Source: an uncultured Acidobacteriia bacterium
Lineage (GTDB): Bacteria > Acidobacteriota > Terriglobia > Bryobacterales > Bryobacteraceae
Length of the DNA stretch: 64,000 bases
Direction: 5' to 3'
Assembly (NCBI GenBank): GCA_903881085.1
Contig: CAIRSA010000582.1
Location: forward strand, 1-64,000
In this document: piece after piece, positions 1 through 8,878 of the stretch
How the letters are laid out: each line of letters opens with the position of its first letter
Position numbering within the stretch: position 1 is the stretch's first letter
Position numbers and translations under genes: made by a program
Notes under the pieces: model-generated
Told to the model about the DNA's origin: nothing
Seen by the model: only the letters and a program-made list of their open reading frames with translations
Database searches by the model: none

Positions 1-45
1 GGCTTTTTCTCGAACAGTCATCAGTCCGCCGCATCCGGTAGACCG

Positions 46-627
46 CTATGCAGCACCAGCGAAATACGGGACATTCGGCAAAACCGTAGCGTCGGCGGTG
101 CAAAGGTAGTGCTCCCAGGCGCCCAGCGTCCAGCCAAAACCTGTGATCCAGTAGTCAGGTTCCAGTCCTCCCCGCTGTCCGGCCAGTAGCGTGGCGACAA
201 GAGATGATGCGACTGCACCGGGGTAGAAGAAACTCGCGCCATCCCACGCGTGCATCATCGTGTCGCAGGAGTACATGCCGTAGTCGAGGCCGGCAATCAG
301 GAACGCAGGCCGTGTGGAAATCACGTCGCGGCTTCCGGCGATCTCCATGGCGCGTTGCGAGAGGACCTGCCACTTCTTCGCCTGGAGCGGAATGGGGAGT
401 TCGGTAACCGCCGGCCATGGCACGACATTACTTCGAAGATCCCCGCAGGCGATCCGGAAAGCCCGGCCGATATTCGGATCGCCGGCTGATAGAAAGGGCA
501 GCAATCCTTCACGCGGTGCCTGTGGCGTTTGCGCGTTCGCCAGTGAGGACGAAACAAGCGAGAGTCCGACGGCGCCCGAGCTCTTCGCGAAATTGCGCCG
601 GCTCATTGATTTCGATTCCGATGTCAT
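46..627 (-). CDS. Tat-exported protein of unknown function
   Basis: I do not recognise this 193-residue protein. It begins with a twin-arginine type signal (SRRNFAKSSG followed by a hydrophobic stretch ending ...LANAQ), so export in folded form is likely. The rest is rich in aromatic residues and glycine (FGWTLGAWEHYLC near the end) with no motif I can name. I chose the ATG at 627 because GGAG lies five bases upstream; an in-frame TTG at 642 would extend it by five residues but overlaps the preceding stop. It is the last gene of the minus-strand operon GH78 - sialidase-like - this gene. The abrupt end (YFAGAA) could mean a truncated protein, but no frameshift can be proved. Confidence 0.6.
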   Translation of the reverse strand: MTSESKSMSRRNFAKSSGAVGLSLVSSSLANAQTPQAPREGLLPFLSAGDPNIGRAFRIACGDLRSNVVPWPAVTELPIPLQAKKWQVLSQRAMEIAGSRDVISTRPAFLIAGLDYGMYSCDTMMHAWDGASFFYPGAVASSLVATLLAGQRGGLEPDYWITGFGWTLGAWEHYLCTADATVLPNVPYFAGAA

Positions 628-638
628 GATTGCTCCTT

Positions 639-2510
639 TCAATACACTGCAACTTCCTTCAGGTCGAGTTCAAAGGTGCCGGTGGTCGGGTATGCGACCG
701 GGGGAATGTAGAAGCCTCCGAAGTTGATCTTCCGGAGAAGTCTGCCCTCCGCTTTCCATTCTTTCCCGTTGTTGATTCGCACGCTGTAGCCACTACCTGT
801 GATCACGAGATGGAAATGCACCGGCTCAAACAATGTGGTTTGGCCGAGTTTCACCCATTTGTTGTTACGCATTACTTCGATGTCGTAGGGAGGCAGCGGG
901 CGGCTTACACGAATGGCCGTGTTGTGGTGATCGGCCGCGCCGATCGTGAGCAAGGTCATTCCATTCACCGCTTCATCTTTAGACTGGCCGGGATAAAAAG
1001 CAGGAACTGTCAGCAGTTTTACTGCGAACTCGAGCGTGAGGTGCTCGCGCTCCACCAGTTCTTTCGTCAGCACCAGACCAAGGCTACTGAAGGTCTCCGG
1101 GAAATGCGCCACCTGCCGGACCTTGTCGATCACCACCGGGGGACGGCTCTCCCGCCGCAGAAAGAAAGGCGTGCGGAAATCCGGCAGATGCCGCATCCTG
1201 CTGGCGTAGATCGCCCTCGGCTTCACTCCGCGGCTGTAGGCGATGAGCATCTCCCCGTTGCGGATCTCACCGTTAGGGTAGTGGCCGGATGTGCCTGCTT
1301 TCTGAATTACAGGTCCGGGTATCAGCATGTCTGGATCCGAGACCGAACTGAAGTAGGCGGCGAGGTAGTGCCGGTCACGCAGAGAGGGTGTGTAGCCGGG
1401 CAGCCAGTCGTTTGCGGCCATGGCCAACCCTGCGGATGAACCGGGAACATGGAACGCCATGTGCCGGCTGGAGACAGTTTCGACATCGACTGTTTTCGGG
1501 TACGAGAATGTCATCCCGCCATCGTTACTCTCGGCGTAGAGGATCATCTGGTCGGCAGTCAGGCCGTCTTCGGGTGCGGAATTGGTAACGCGGATCAGCA
1601 GTCCGATTCTTCCGTCCGGGTGCTCGAAAAAATGTGGCTCCCAAACGCCAATATGGGTTCTTTTGCCCTTGTTCTGCCGCCCTGGCTTCAGGAACTTCTC
1701 CACGGGAAGGAAGGGAGTGCATTCGCCCCAATGCCACGTCTTGCCGGCATCGTTGCTGATGAGCGCGCAAACTTGAAGGGGGTTGGGGAGGCCGCTGGCG
1801 GGTCCGAGCCGAGGAGGGAATGCGACGGGAAACAACATCGCGCCGGATTTGGTCAACAAGCCATGGTTCGTCGGGAAGGCGACTGTCGGCCGCGCTTTGA
1901 GACTCTCTTTTTGCGCTGCAGTGAGTTTCTCGAATCCCTTTTCATCTCCACTACCAGGAAGGTGGTCCGCGGCGTAGCTCTTCGGGAGTTGCTCCGGCAG
2001 ACGCTGGTTCTCCCAATGAATGCCATCCCTAGAAGTGGAGACGTACACCGCGGCGTCCTCTCCCGAGACGCACCAGGCACAGAACAGAATTTCATCACGG
2101 TAGTTAATGAAATTGGGCTGCCACTGGAAGCCGGTCCCCACAACTTCCACAGGATTGACTGCGCCCCCTTTCGCCGTAAAGGCCGGTGTGGGAACTGACC
2201 AGTTGCGAAAATCCTTGCTAACCGAGACGTAATTGCATTGCCCAGGCCTGGATTCCTCCGGGATATCAGGATTGGCGTTCCACGCGGCAACATATCTGCC
2301 CTTGAAGAACGTGATATCCGCATCGTGGTTGTAGCCCATTTTGGGGGACCAGGCCGGGTAGACCTCATTAATCACGGTGTGTTCCAACTGGAATTCCGCC
2401 ACGGGATAAGGAGCCCGGGCGGCGCGGGCCGGTTGCGCGGGCCATGCCGCCAATCCCGCAATCTGAAGTAAATCCCTACGGCGTATGACCATCGGCAGAA
2501 TGGGTTTCAT
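639..2510 (-). CDS. Secreted sialidase-like (BNR) protein
   Basis: A 623-residue protein with a twin-arginine type leader (RRRDLLQIAG) and a six-bladed propeller-like body containing Asp-box-like turns (SNDAGKTWHW, ESNDGGMTF). The last ~170 residues look like a separate beta-sandwich (LamG/concanavalin-like), as in the LamG-bearing end of the chimeric gene at 44059. It is presumably a periplasmic or extracellular exo-glycosidase of the sialidase superfold, but I do not see the classical FRIP/YRIP motif, so sialic acid specificity is not supported. It starts five bases after the stop of the GH78 gene and ends just before the small Tat protein, so the three are probably co-transcribed. An internal ATG seven codons in would give a more typical Tat n-region. 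Confidence 0.72.
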   Translation of the reverse strand: MKPILPMVIRRRDLLQIAGLAAWPAQPARAARAPYPVAEFQLEHTVINEVYPAWSPKMGYNHDADITFFKGRYVAAWNANPDIPEESRPGQCNYVSVSKDFRNWSVPTPAFTAKGGAVNPVEVVGTGFQWQPNFINYRDEILFCAWCVSGEDAAVYVSTSRDGIHWENQRLPEQLPKSYAADHLPGSGDEKGFEKLTAAQKESLKARPTVAFPTNHGLLTKSGAMLFPVAFPPRLGPASGLPNPLQVCALISNDAGKTWHWGECTPFLPVEKFLKPGRQNKGKRTHIGVWEPHFFEHPDGRIGLLIRVTNSAPEDGLTADQMILYAESNDGGMTFSYPKTVDVETVSSRHMAFHVPGSSAGLAMAANDWLPGYTPSLRDRHYLAAYFSSVSDPDMLIPGPVIQKAGTSGHYPNGEIRNGEMLIAYSRGVKPRAIYASRMRHLPDFRTPFFLRRESRPPVVIDKVRQVAHFPETFSSLGLVLTKELVEREHLTLEFAVKLLTVPAFYPGQSKDEAVNGMTLLTIGAADHHNTAIRVSRPLPPYDIEVMRNNKWVKLGQTTLFEPVHFHLVITGSGYSVRINNGKEWKAEGRLLRKINFGGFYIPPVAYPTTGTFELDLKEVAVY

Positions 2511-2515
2511 TTGGA

Positions 2516-5185
2516 CTAGCAGTGCCTCAGTGTAAGGGTAACGGTCTGGCCGGCGGGAAGGCGGAATCGACCTTCGCCGAGCGATGGCAGATTGAGGGCT
2601 TCCCCGGGCGGCACAACGAGTTCGCCATCGGCGCCGGAGGGCAGCGCAAGACGGAGCGTCCGATTGCCGAAGGCGCCGCGGCCGGAGAAACCGATCGGAC
2701 CACGGGGAGTATGCACGGTCAACGAAAGGTCTGGCAAGTCGGCGAGTTGCGGACGGATTTCATATCGCGCGAAAGCTGGCGACAGCGGGCGAATACCGGC
2801 CAGGCTCATCGCCGCAACATAGATCGGCGCGCAACAGGCATGGCTCCAGTTGTTGGGCGTGTCCGGCCGTTTGCTCCCGCCATAAAACTCCTCGATGGAA
2901 TTGTTCTCAAGGACGGAGGGCATGGTCGCGTAGCGCTCGCGGAGTTCCTTGAGTAGGGCGTCCACCCGTCCCCCCTTGGCCAGCGCCCACAACCGCCACG
3001 CGACCGGCTCGGTGGAGTTGTCGATACCGACGTTCTTGGGTAACGAGGCCAGCAGTTCGACGCTGCGCTTAATGTCGCCGCCGGGACACAGGTCCAGCTC
3101 CACGGAGATGCCCAGGGTCATTTCGCTGTAGTGCACGTCGCCGTCCTCGCGCCACCAGGGGAGATTGTCTACGAACGCGCCATGCCTGGCGCTCCAGAAG
3201 CGGGCGACCGTGGCCTTCAAAACACGCGCGCCTAGCTGCTCCATCTCAGTGGCGAGTTTCGCATCGCCGAAGGCCCGGCACATGGGGGCCATGGCCTGAC
3301 TGAGACTGGCGGCCCAGAACAGGTTGAAGGCGCACTGGCGGTCCCGCTGATGAGGGAAGCAGCCGGAAAAGCCCACGTAAACAATCGGGAACCCATAGGC
3401 CTCCTGATCCACCGGCAGTAGGCCTTCGGCGTTCATCTTTCCGCGCAGGTAGTTCACCTGGCGCAACAAGCGCGGATAGGGCTCGCGCAGCGGGGCAAGT
3501 TCGCCGGTGTAGCGGTAATACTCCCAGCAGTCGAAGGCGAACCGGATGCCGATATCGAGAATAGCCCCGCAATGCGTTGCTTCGAGCACCCGTTGGCCCA
3601 TACGGGTGATCCGGTCGTGCGATGGCCATGTGTCCATGAAGTAGCCTTCCGGCGTGCTTCCCTGGCTGAAGCTTCGCAGAAACCGCGCGACCTGGCGATT
3701 CTCCCCTGCGAGCATATGAATCGCATGGCGGCAAAGGGACATTCCACCGCTGTATTGATTGCGTTCCCGGCTCATGCCATCCACGAAAGTTTCTTGGGCG
3801 GCGTTGCGCATTGTGTTCGTGGCCGCATCGAACACCCGCTGGAGCGGCGCCTCGGAGGTGAGCACACGCGGCTCATGCGGCCAGGGATACTCGCGTTTCA
3901 GAATGCCGGGATTCGATATGACGGCCAAGCCACGCCCTGGATGCAGGTGCACCTGCATCCAGCGGAAACAGTCAACGTCGAACCAGCGAAACTGGTTGAC
4001 CCCTTCGCGGCAAGTGAAGCGCGCCCATTTGTGGTAATGGGTGTTCAGCAGAGCCGGGCCGCCGACGCGATGCCCGTCCTGCGTCATGATCTCCAGGGTC
4101 GTCCCCGCCGGAGCCTCGATTGTGATGCCGGGCCAGCCCACCATTTGTTCGGGCAGCGCGAAGGTCAGCGTCGTGCCGCGATCAGGATCGAGTTCCACCC
4201 GCCACGCGTTCTCGCCGGCAGGTTGGGCCGCCTGCGTCACCTCGGCGTTGTAGGCGTTTGGTGGCCGCACCGCGAAGTATTCTGCAATCGGCCGCTGCCA
4301 GGTAATGCGATACTGTTCGACCAGTGGCGCCGCCGAAACCCAGGTCTCACGCATCAGCGGAATCGGGCGCGGACGCAGCTCAAACTTGGAGCGGGCTTCG
4401 GCGCCGTAGATGAACTGCTTCGGCCCGTGGATCCAGTTCATGATCTCGTTCGTCGGATCGGCGAAGATAGGCAGGTTCGCTGGGCAAGGTGGGAAGAAGG
4501 GCTCAAGCCAGTCTTCATTCTCGGCAAAGCCCGGCCGGTTCCACGCCTGAGGATGCATCCGCGCGTCAAACTCCTCCTGCAACGCCCGCATATAAAACAT
4601 GCGATGCTGCCCCGGCTTCCATGCCTGCGACAGATGGACCCGCCACGAGGCATCGGAGACGACGAGTTCCTTGCGTCCACCGGCAAACTCGAGTTCGAGG
4701 CGGAAGATAAATCCCGGCCTGCCCATGGGAGAAGTGGCGTCTCCCTGCCCGAAATGCAGCACGGTCGCGCCGATGACGTTCTCGCCGGCCGTCAGCACCG
4801 CGGTGAGGTCTGCCGGATCCACCTCCGGCCATCGCGGGTCATGCGGCGCCGGTCCCCACTGGATGCGGCGGCCATTAACCTCCAGCAGGTAGCGGCTGTC
4901 GGCGTGAATCCAGCCGGTCGCCTTGACCGGCCGTTCCGTCAGCTGCACCACGCGGCGGAAGAGCACAAACGTGTTCGGCAGCGTTCGGTCGCAGGGGTAC
5001 CAAAGCCATTTCGCCGGCGCGAGGTCCAAGGTAGGAACGGAGGCATCCGGCGATTGGTTCGTGGCCGGAGAGCTTTGCGCTGCGGCGGCACTTGGGCCAG
5101 GGATGAAAGCGGCGGCGGAAAGAGCGGGAAGTCCGGAGGTCTTGAGGAACTCACGGCGGCGCAGGGGATTGAGATTTCGGTTCAT
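2516..5185 (-). CDS. Secreted alpha-L-rhamnosidase-like glycoside hydrolase (GH78 type)
   Basis: An 889-residue protein with a clear Tat leader (RRREFLKTSG, then an Ala-rich h-region to about residue 37). N-terminal beta-sandwich domains (WLWYPCDRTLPNTFVLFRR; WIHADSRYLLEVNG) are followed from about residue 440 by an (alpha/alpha)6 barrel and a C-terminal beta-sheet domain (ARYEIRPQLADL). The segment DGMSRERNQYSGG near residue 470 corresponds to the GH78 catalytic-acid loop, usually of the form DCPxRxERxxWxGD. Predicted role is exo-release of L-rhamnose from oligosaccharides in the periplasm or outside the cell. It is the first gene of the operon and is transcribed divergently from TonB receptor 1; an operator overlaps its predicted -10 box. 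Substrate linkage cannot be read from sequence. Confidence 0.82.
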   Translation of the reverse strand: MNRNLNPLRRREFLKTSGLPALSAAAFIPGPSAAAAQSSPATNQSPDASVPTLDLAPAKWLWYPCDRTLPNTFVLFRRVVQLTERPVKATGWIHADSRYLLEVNGRRIQWGPAPHDPRWPEVDPADLTAVLTAGENVIGATVLHFGQGDATSPMGRPGFIFRLELEFAGGRKELVVSDASWRVHLSQAWKPGQHRMFYMRALQEEFDARMHPQAWNRPGFAENEDWLEPFFPPCPANLPIFADPTNEIMNWIHGPKQFIYGAEARSKFELRPRPIPLMRETWVSAAPLVEQYRITWQRPIAEYFAVRPPNAYNAEVTQAAQPAGENAWRVELDPDRGTTLTFALPEQMVGWPGITIEAPAGTTLEIMTQDGHRVGGPALLNTHYHKWARFTCREGVNQFRWFDVDCFRWMQVHLHPGRGLAVISNPGILKREYPWPHEPRVLTSEAPLQRVFDAATNTMRNAAQETFVDGMSRERNQYSGGMSLCRHAIHMLAGENRQVARFLRSFSQGSTPEGYFMDTWPSHDRITRMGQRVLEATHCGAILDIGIRFAFDCWEYYRYTGELAPLREPYPRLLRQVNYLRGKMNAEGLLPVDQEAYGFPIVYVGFSGCFPHQRDRQCAFNLFWAASLSQAMAPMCRAFGDAKLATEMEQLGARVLKATVARFWSARHGAFVDNLPWWREDGDVHYSEMTLGISVELDLCPGGDIKRSVELLASLPKNVGIDNSTEPVAWRLWALAKGGRVDALLKELRERYATMPSVLENNSIEEFYGGSKRPDTPNNWSHACCAPIYVAAMSLAGIRPLSPAFARYEIRPQLADLPDLSLTVHTPRGPIGFSGRGAFGNRTLRLALPSGADGELVVPPGEALNLPSLGEGRFRLPAGQTVTLTLRHC

Positions 5186-5208
5186 GGGTGCAATAAGCCT
5201 CGAATGTA

Positions 5209-5249
5209 TTACTGATATACCAGTTTAATTAGTCTCCTTTGTTTGTCAA
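5209..5249 (-). promoter_or_regulatory. Promoter and GntR-type operator of the GH78 operon
   Basis: Read on the minus strand, TTGACA (5249-5244) and TAAACT (5227-5222) are separated by 16 bases. The near-palindrome TTACTGATATACCAGTTT (5209-5226, written on the plus strand) overlaps the -10 box. It matches the idealised 18-mer AAACTGGTATACCAGTTT at most positions. A repressor bound here would block the GH78 promoter. Confidence 0.6.
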
Positions 5250-5329
5250 GCCCTTTCCGATCCTGCCGGTGGCTGTCTTCCAGATGCAGGCTTTGTTTTC
5301 TTCGAAAATCCGGCTGTCGAAAATCCGGC

Positions 5330-5385
5330 TTGACAAAACGCCGAAACTGCCATATTCTCAGACGAGTAAACTGCTGTACCAGTTT
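5330..5385 (+). promoter_or_regulatory. Promoter and operator of TonB receptor 1
   Basis: TTGACA (5330-5335), a 17-base spacer and TATTCT (5353-5358) make a strong sigma70-like promoter. The near-palindrome AAACTGCTGTACCAGTTT (5368-5385) starts nine bases after the -10 box and so covers the expected transcription start. The same operator family occurs at 5209-5226 and at 45035-45118, beside a GntR gene. Confidence 0.62.
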
Positions 5386-5403
5386 AGAAATGAGGTTTTT
5401 GCC

Positions 5404-8400
5404 ATGATCGCTCGCCTCCTGCTTCTGCTGCTGCCAGTCCCGCTGGCCGCGCAAAACATCACCGGCTCCATGCTGGGGAATGTTACCGACCCAACCGGAG
5501 CTCCTATTGTGCGCGCCGCGGTTGAAATCACCAACATCGACACCAACCAGTCCGTGAAATCGGAGACCGACTCCGCAGGACTGTTCCAGTCGCTCTACCT
5601 CCGTCCCGGTTCGTACCGAATTCGCGTCAACGCCTCGGGCTTTAAGCAGTCGGTTCGCGAAAGCCTCTCGGTCCAGGTGGAATCGACCATCCGAGCCGAC
5701 TTCCAACTCCAACTCGGCGAAGCGACATCGACGGTCACTGTCGTTGGCGAATCGCCGCTGGTTGAATCTGAAACAGCGTCGTTGGGGCAAACGGTCTCCT
5801 CTCGCACCATAGAGGAACTGCCCATCCAGGGGCGCAACGTCTTCGACTTGGCTGGGCTGACGGCCGGCGTGCAGGTGAATCCGGTTTCCCAGGGTGGTAC
5901 GGCGTCCACGGGGACGAATGCGACGCCTCTGTTCGTGCAAGCGGACATCTCCATCAACGGCGGACGTTTCCGCACCAATGAATACCTGGTGGATGGCGTC
6001 AGTATCATGCTGCCAGAGAACAACAATTTCGCCTTCTCCCCCAGCCCGGATGGCACCCAGGAGTTCAAGGTTCTTACGAACTCCTTTGGGCCGCAATACG
6101 GGCGTTCGGGCGGCGGTGTGATCAACGTAGTGACCAAGGGCGGCGGCAACGATCTGCACGGTTCTCTGTACGACTTCTTCCGAAGCGATCGTCTGCGGGC
6201 AAACAACTTCTTCTCTAACGCGCGGAATCAGGCCCGGCCCGCCTATCACTTCAACCAATTCGGAGCTGTGGCCGGCGGACGAATCAAGCGCGACAAGACA
6301 TTCTTTTTCGCCGATTATCAGGGGCACCGGGAGGGTTTCGGCGGCGCGGCCGGCATCCTCACCGTTCCGACGGCAACGGAACGCGCAGGTGACTTCTCGA
6401 AGACGCGAGCCTCCAATGGCAACCTGGTCACGATCTACGATCCGGTGGCAACAAGCGTGGTGAATGGCGCCTCGGTTCGCACGCCGTTCCCGGGCGCGGT
6501 CATCCCGCTGGACCGGCAGTCAAAGGTCGCCCGCAATATGGTTAGCTATTACCCGCTGCCGAACCGGACCGGCGACACGGCGGCGTTGATCAACAACTAT
6601 GTCTATGGTCCGGCGGGTTACGTCGAGTCCGATCAATATTCGGCCCGCATCGATCACAAACTGAGCGCGCGCAATTCGCTGTTCGGCCGCTACACCTACA
6701 ACACCGGCGAGACTTTGACATCCGGACCCTACGGCAACATTGCCGAGAACACAACGGGCGTCAACACGAATCGCGTCCATGCGGCATCGATCAATCTGAC
6801 AACGCTCATCAGCGCGTCGCGGATCCTGAACTTCCGTCTGGGCGCCACGCACCGCTTTGAAGGCCGCTTGCCGCCGTCAGCCGGGAAAGTGGATCTGATC
6901 AAGCTCGGTTTTCCGGCAAGCTATCAGGCCCAGGTGGACGAAATTGCGTTTCCCACCACGACGGTAGCTGGATACGGGCAGCTCGGCGGCGGGGATCGCA
7001 TCCGCCGTGGCAACGGTGTCTATACCCTCGTGGCGGAGCAGACGGAGATCCACGGTCGGCATACCCTCGTTTATGGCAGCGACATCCGCTTCTACGATCA
7101 ATCGCCGTATCAGGCCAGTAACCTTTCGGGAAATTTCAGTTTCGCCGTTTCGCAAACGCAGGGTCCGAATCCTCTGGTTTCTGCAGTGGGCTCTGGAAAC
7201 GGACTGGCCTCTCTCCTGCTCGGTTTTGGCGGCGGCGGCCATACCAGCGTTCCGGCTCTCCGCATCAAGAACTGGTACAGCGGATTGTTCATCAACGATC
7301 AGATCAAATTCAAGAGACTGACCGTCAATGCCGGCGTCCGCTGGGAATATGACCAGCCACGCGTGGAAAAGTACGACCGCTTTGCGAACTTCGATTACAA
7401 CGCGCCGTTCCCGATTCAGGTGTCCGGTCTTGGACCGCTCAAGGGCGTGATTCGTTACGCGGGCCAGGGCGGACTGCCCCGCGGACAAACCGACAGCACA
7501 TATAAAAACTTCGGCCCACGTGCCGGCATCGCCTACCGCGTAAGCCCAGTCTTCGTCATCCGCGCTGGATATGGCATTTTCTTCTCGCCCAGATTCGGCA
7601 CCACTTCCGCGGGCAACTATGGTGCTTCCGGTTACACCGTCACGACGCCGTGGGTCTCGACAACCTCGGACGGCATCGGCTTCGCGCGATCGCTCGACGA
7701 TCCGTTCCCCAACGGTCTCGCCAAATTGCCTGTCACACCGGCGGAGAAAGTGCAACTCGGGCAAACGATTCAGTTCATGGATCGGGGCAATGTCGCCAAC
7801 ACGTATAACCAGCAGTGGGGCTTCACGATTCAGCGACAGACCTTTGCCGGAATCCTGATCGAAGCGGGATACACCGGCAACCGGGGCATCCACATTCCGG
7901 TGTCGCTCGACGTAAATCAGATCGATCCGAAGTATCAGGCCCTGGGCACTGGGTTGACACAGACGGTGCCGAATCCGTTCTACGGCATCGTCACGCTCGG
8001 CAATCTCGCCAATCCCACCACGACGCGCGGCCAGCTATTGAAACCGTATCCACAATATACGGGAGTAAACACGAACTCACCCGCGGTGGCTCAGAACATG
8101 GGATCCTCCACGTATCACGCTCTGCAGCTGCGCGGCGAAAAGAGATTCGTCCGTGGTTACAACCTGACCGTGGTCTACACCAAGTCGAAGCTGATCGACA
8201 ATGGCTCCGGACGGGTTTTCGGCGAGAGCGCCTTCGTGCCGCCGGTCCAGAATTCCTACGATCTTGCGTCGGAGCGGTCGATTTCCGAGGGCGATGTTTC
8301 CCAACGGCTGGTCATCGCACACACCGTACAGATCCCCTTCCGTCATTTCAACCCCGTACTGGATCGCATTACCGGCGGCTGGTCTGTTTCCGGATCGTTC

Positions 8401-8823
8401 TCCTGGAACACCGGTTTTCCGCTAGTGCTTTCCTCGATCGGCAACTCGGGCGTCGGCGGCGGGGTGCTGCGACCGAAGTCAACCGGTACGTCGGCCAAGC
8501 TGGATGGAGATCCGCAGAGCCGGCTGCTGCGCTATTTCGACACCAGCCAGTTCACGGTTCCGGCGACGTTTACCTTTGGCAACGTGAGCCGCACTCTTCC
8601 TGATGTCCGCGGACCGGCCCGCGTCGCCTACAACGCCGGCTTGCAGAAGTCATTTCCGGTTCTGGAGAGGGTTCAGGCCGTATTCCGCGCCGAGGCGTTT
8701 AACCTGACCAACACCCCATACTTTGCCCGTCCCGCGCAACAATTGGGAGGCCTAGGCTTTGGTGTCATCAGTTCGGCCAGCGGCGAACGCCAGGTGCAGC
8801 TATCGTTAAAAGTGAACTTCTGA
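5404..8823 (+). CDS. TonB-dependent receptor 1 (Oar/SusC-like)
   Basis: A 1139-residue outer-membrane receptor. A signal peptide (MIARLLLLLLPVPLAAQ) is followed by a carboxypeptidase-regulatory-like domain (about residues 20-100, GNVTDPTGAPI...), a plug domain (about 120-240, including EFKVLTNSFGPQYGRSGGG) and a long beta-barrel ending in phenylalanine (VNF), as usual for BamA-dependent barrels. I start at the ATG at 5404 because it gives a clean signal peptide; the frame is open upstream to 5239 but that stretch contains the promoter and operator. It lies divergently to the GH78 operon with shared operator sites, suggesting uptake of rhamnose-containing oligosaccharides (inference). Its N-terminus closely resembles the first ~70 residues of the chimeric gene at 44059-45015. 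Confidence 0.88.
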   Translation: MIARLLLLLLPVPLAAQNITGSMLGNVTDPTGAPIVRAAVEITNIDTNQSVKSETDSAGLFQSLYLRPGSYRIRVNASGFKQSVRESLSVQVESTIRADFQLQLGEATSTVTVVGESPLVESETASLGQTVSSRTIEELPIQGRNVFDLAGLTAGVQVNPVSQGGTASTGTNATPLFVQADISINGGRFRTNEYLVDGVSIMLPENNNFAFSPSPDGTQEFKVLTNSFGPQYGRSGGGVINVVTKGGGNDLHGSLYDFFRSDRLRANNFFSNARNQARPAYHFNQFGAVAGGRIKRDKTFFFADYQGHREGFGGAAGILTVPTATERAGDFSKTRASNGNLVTIYDPVATSVVNGASVRTPFPGAVIPLDRQSKVARNMVSYYPLPNRTGDTAALINNYVYGPAGYVESDQYSARIDHKLSARNSLFGRYTYNTGETLTSGPYGNIAENTTGVNTNRVHAASINLTTLISASRILNFRLGATHRFEGRLPPSAGKVDLIKLGFPASYQAQVDEIAFPTTTVAGYGQLGGGDRIRRGNGVYTLVAEQTEIHGRHTLVYGSDIRFYDQSPYQASNLSGNFSFAVSQTQGPNPLVSAVGSGNGLASLLLGFGGGGHTSVPALRIKNWYSGLFINDQIKFKRLTVNAGVRWEYDQPRVEKYDRFANFDYNAPFPIQVSGLGPLKGVIRYAGQGGLPRGQTDSTYKNFGPRAGIAYRVSPVFVIRAGYGIFFSPRFGTTSAGNYGASGYTVTTPWVSTTSDGIGFARSLDDPFPNGLAKLPVTPAEKVQLGQTIQFMDRGNVANTYNQQWGFTIQRQTFAGILIEAGYTGNRGIHIPVSLDVNQIDPKYQALGTGLTQTVPNPFYGIVTLGNLANPTTTRGQLLKPYPQYTGVNTNSPAVAQNMGSSTYHALQLRGEKRFVRGYNLTVVYTKSKLIDNGSGRVFGESAFVPPVQNSYDLASERSISEGDVSQRLVIAHTVQIPFRHFNPVLDRITGGWSVSGSFSWNTGFPLVLSSIGNSGVGGGVLRPKSTGTSAKLDGDPQSRLLRYFDTSQFTVPATFTFGNVSRTLPDVRGPARVAYNAGLQKSFPVLERVQAVFRAEAFNLTNTPYFARPAQQLGGLGFGVISSASGERQVQLSLKVNF

Positions 8824-8878
8824 ACGGCAGACGGAACATCCGCTAGCAAACAAATCGAGATCGGTTATATTTCGATGG

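Noticed and set aside
3572-5215. A 547-codon open frame antisense to the GH78 gene
   Set aside because: High-GC shadow frame; low-complexity Arg-rich translation without motifs, while the opposite strand encodes a clear GH78 protein.
5209-6327. A 372-codon frame antisense to TonB receptor 1
   Set aside because: Shadow of the receptor; no family features and it spans the promoter/operator region.
8829-8843. 15-bp exact repeat AGACGGAACATCCGC, also at 16696-16710 near the fucosidase scar
   Set aside because: One or two exact 15-mers are expected by chance in 64 kb, and the second copy is partly coding; no further copies of the exact 15-mer were seen.
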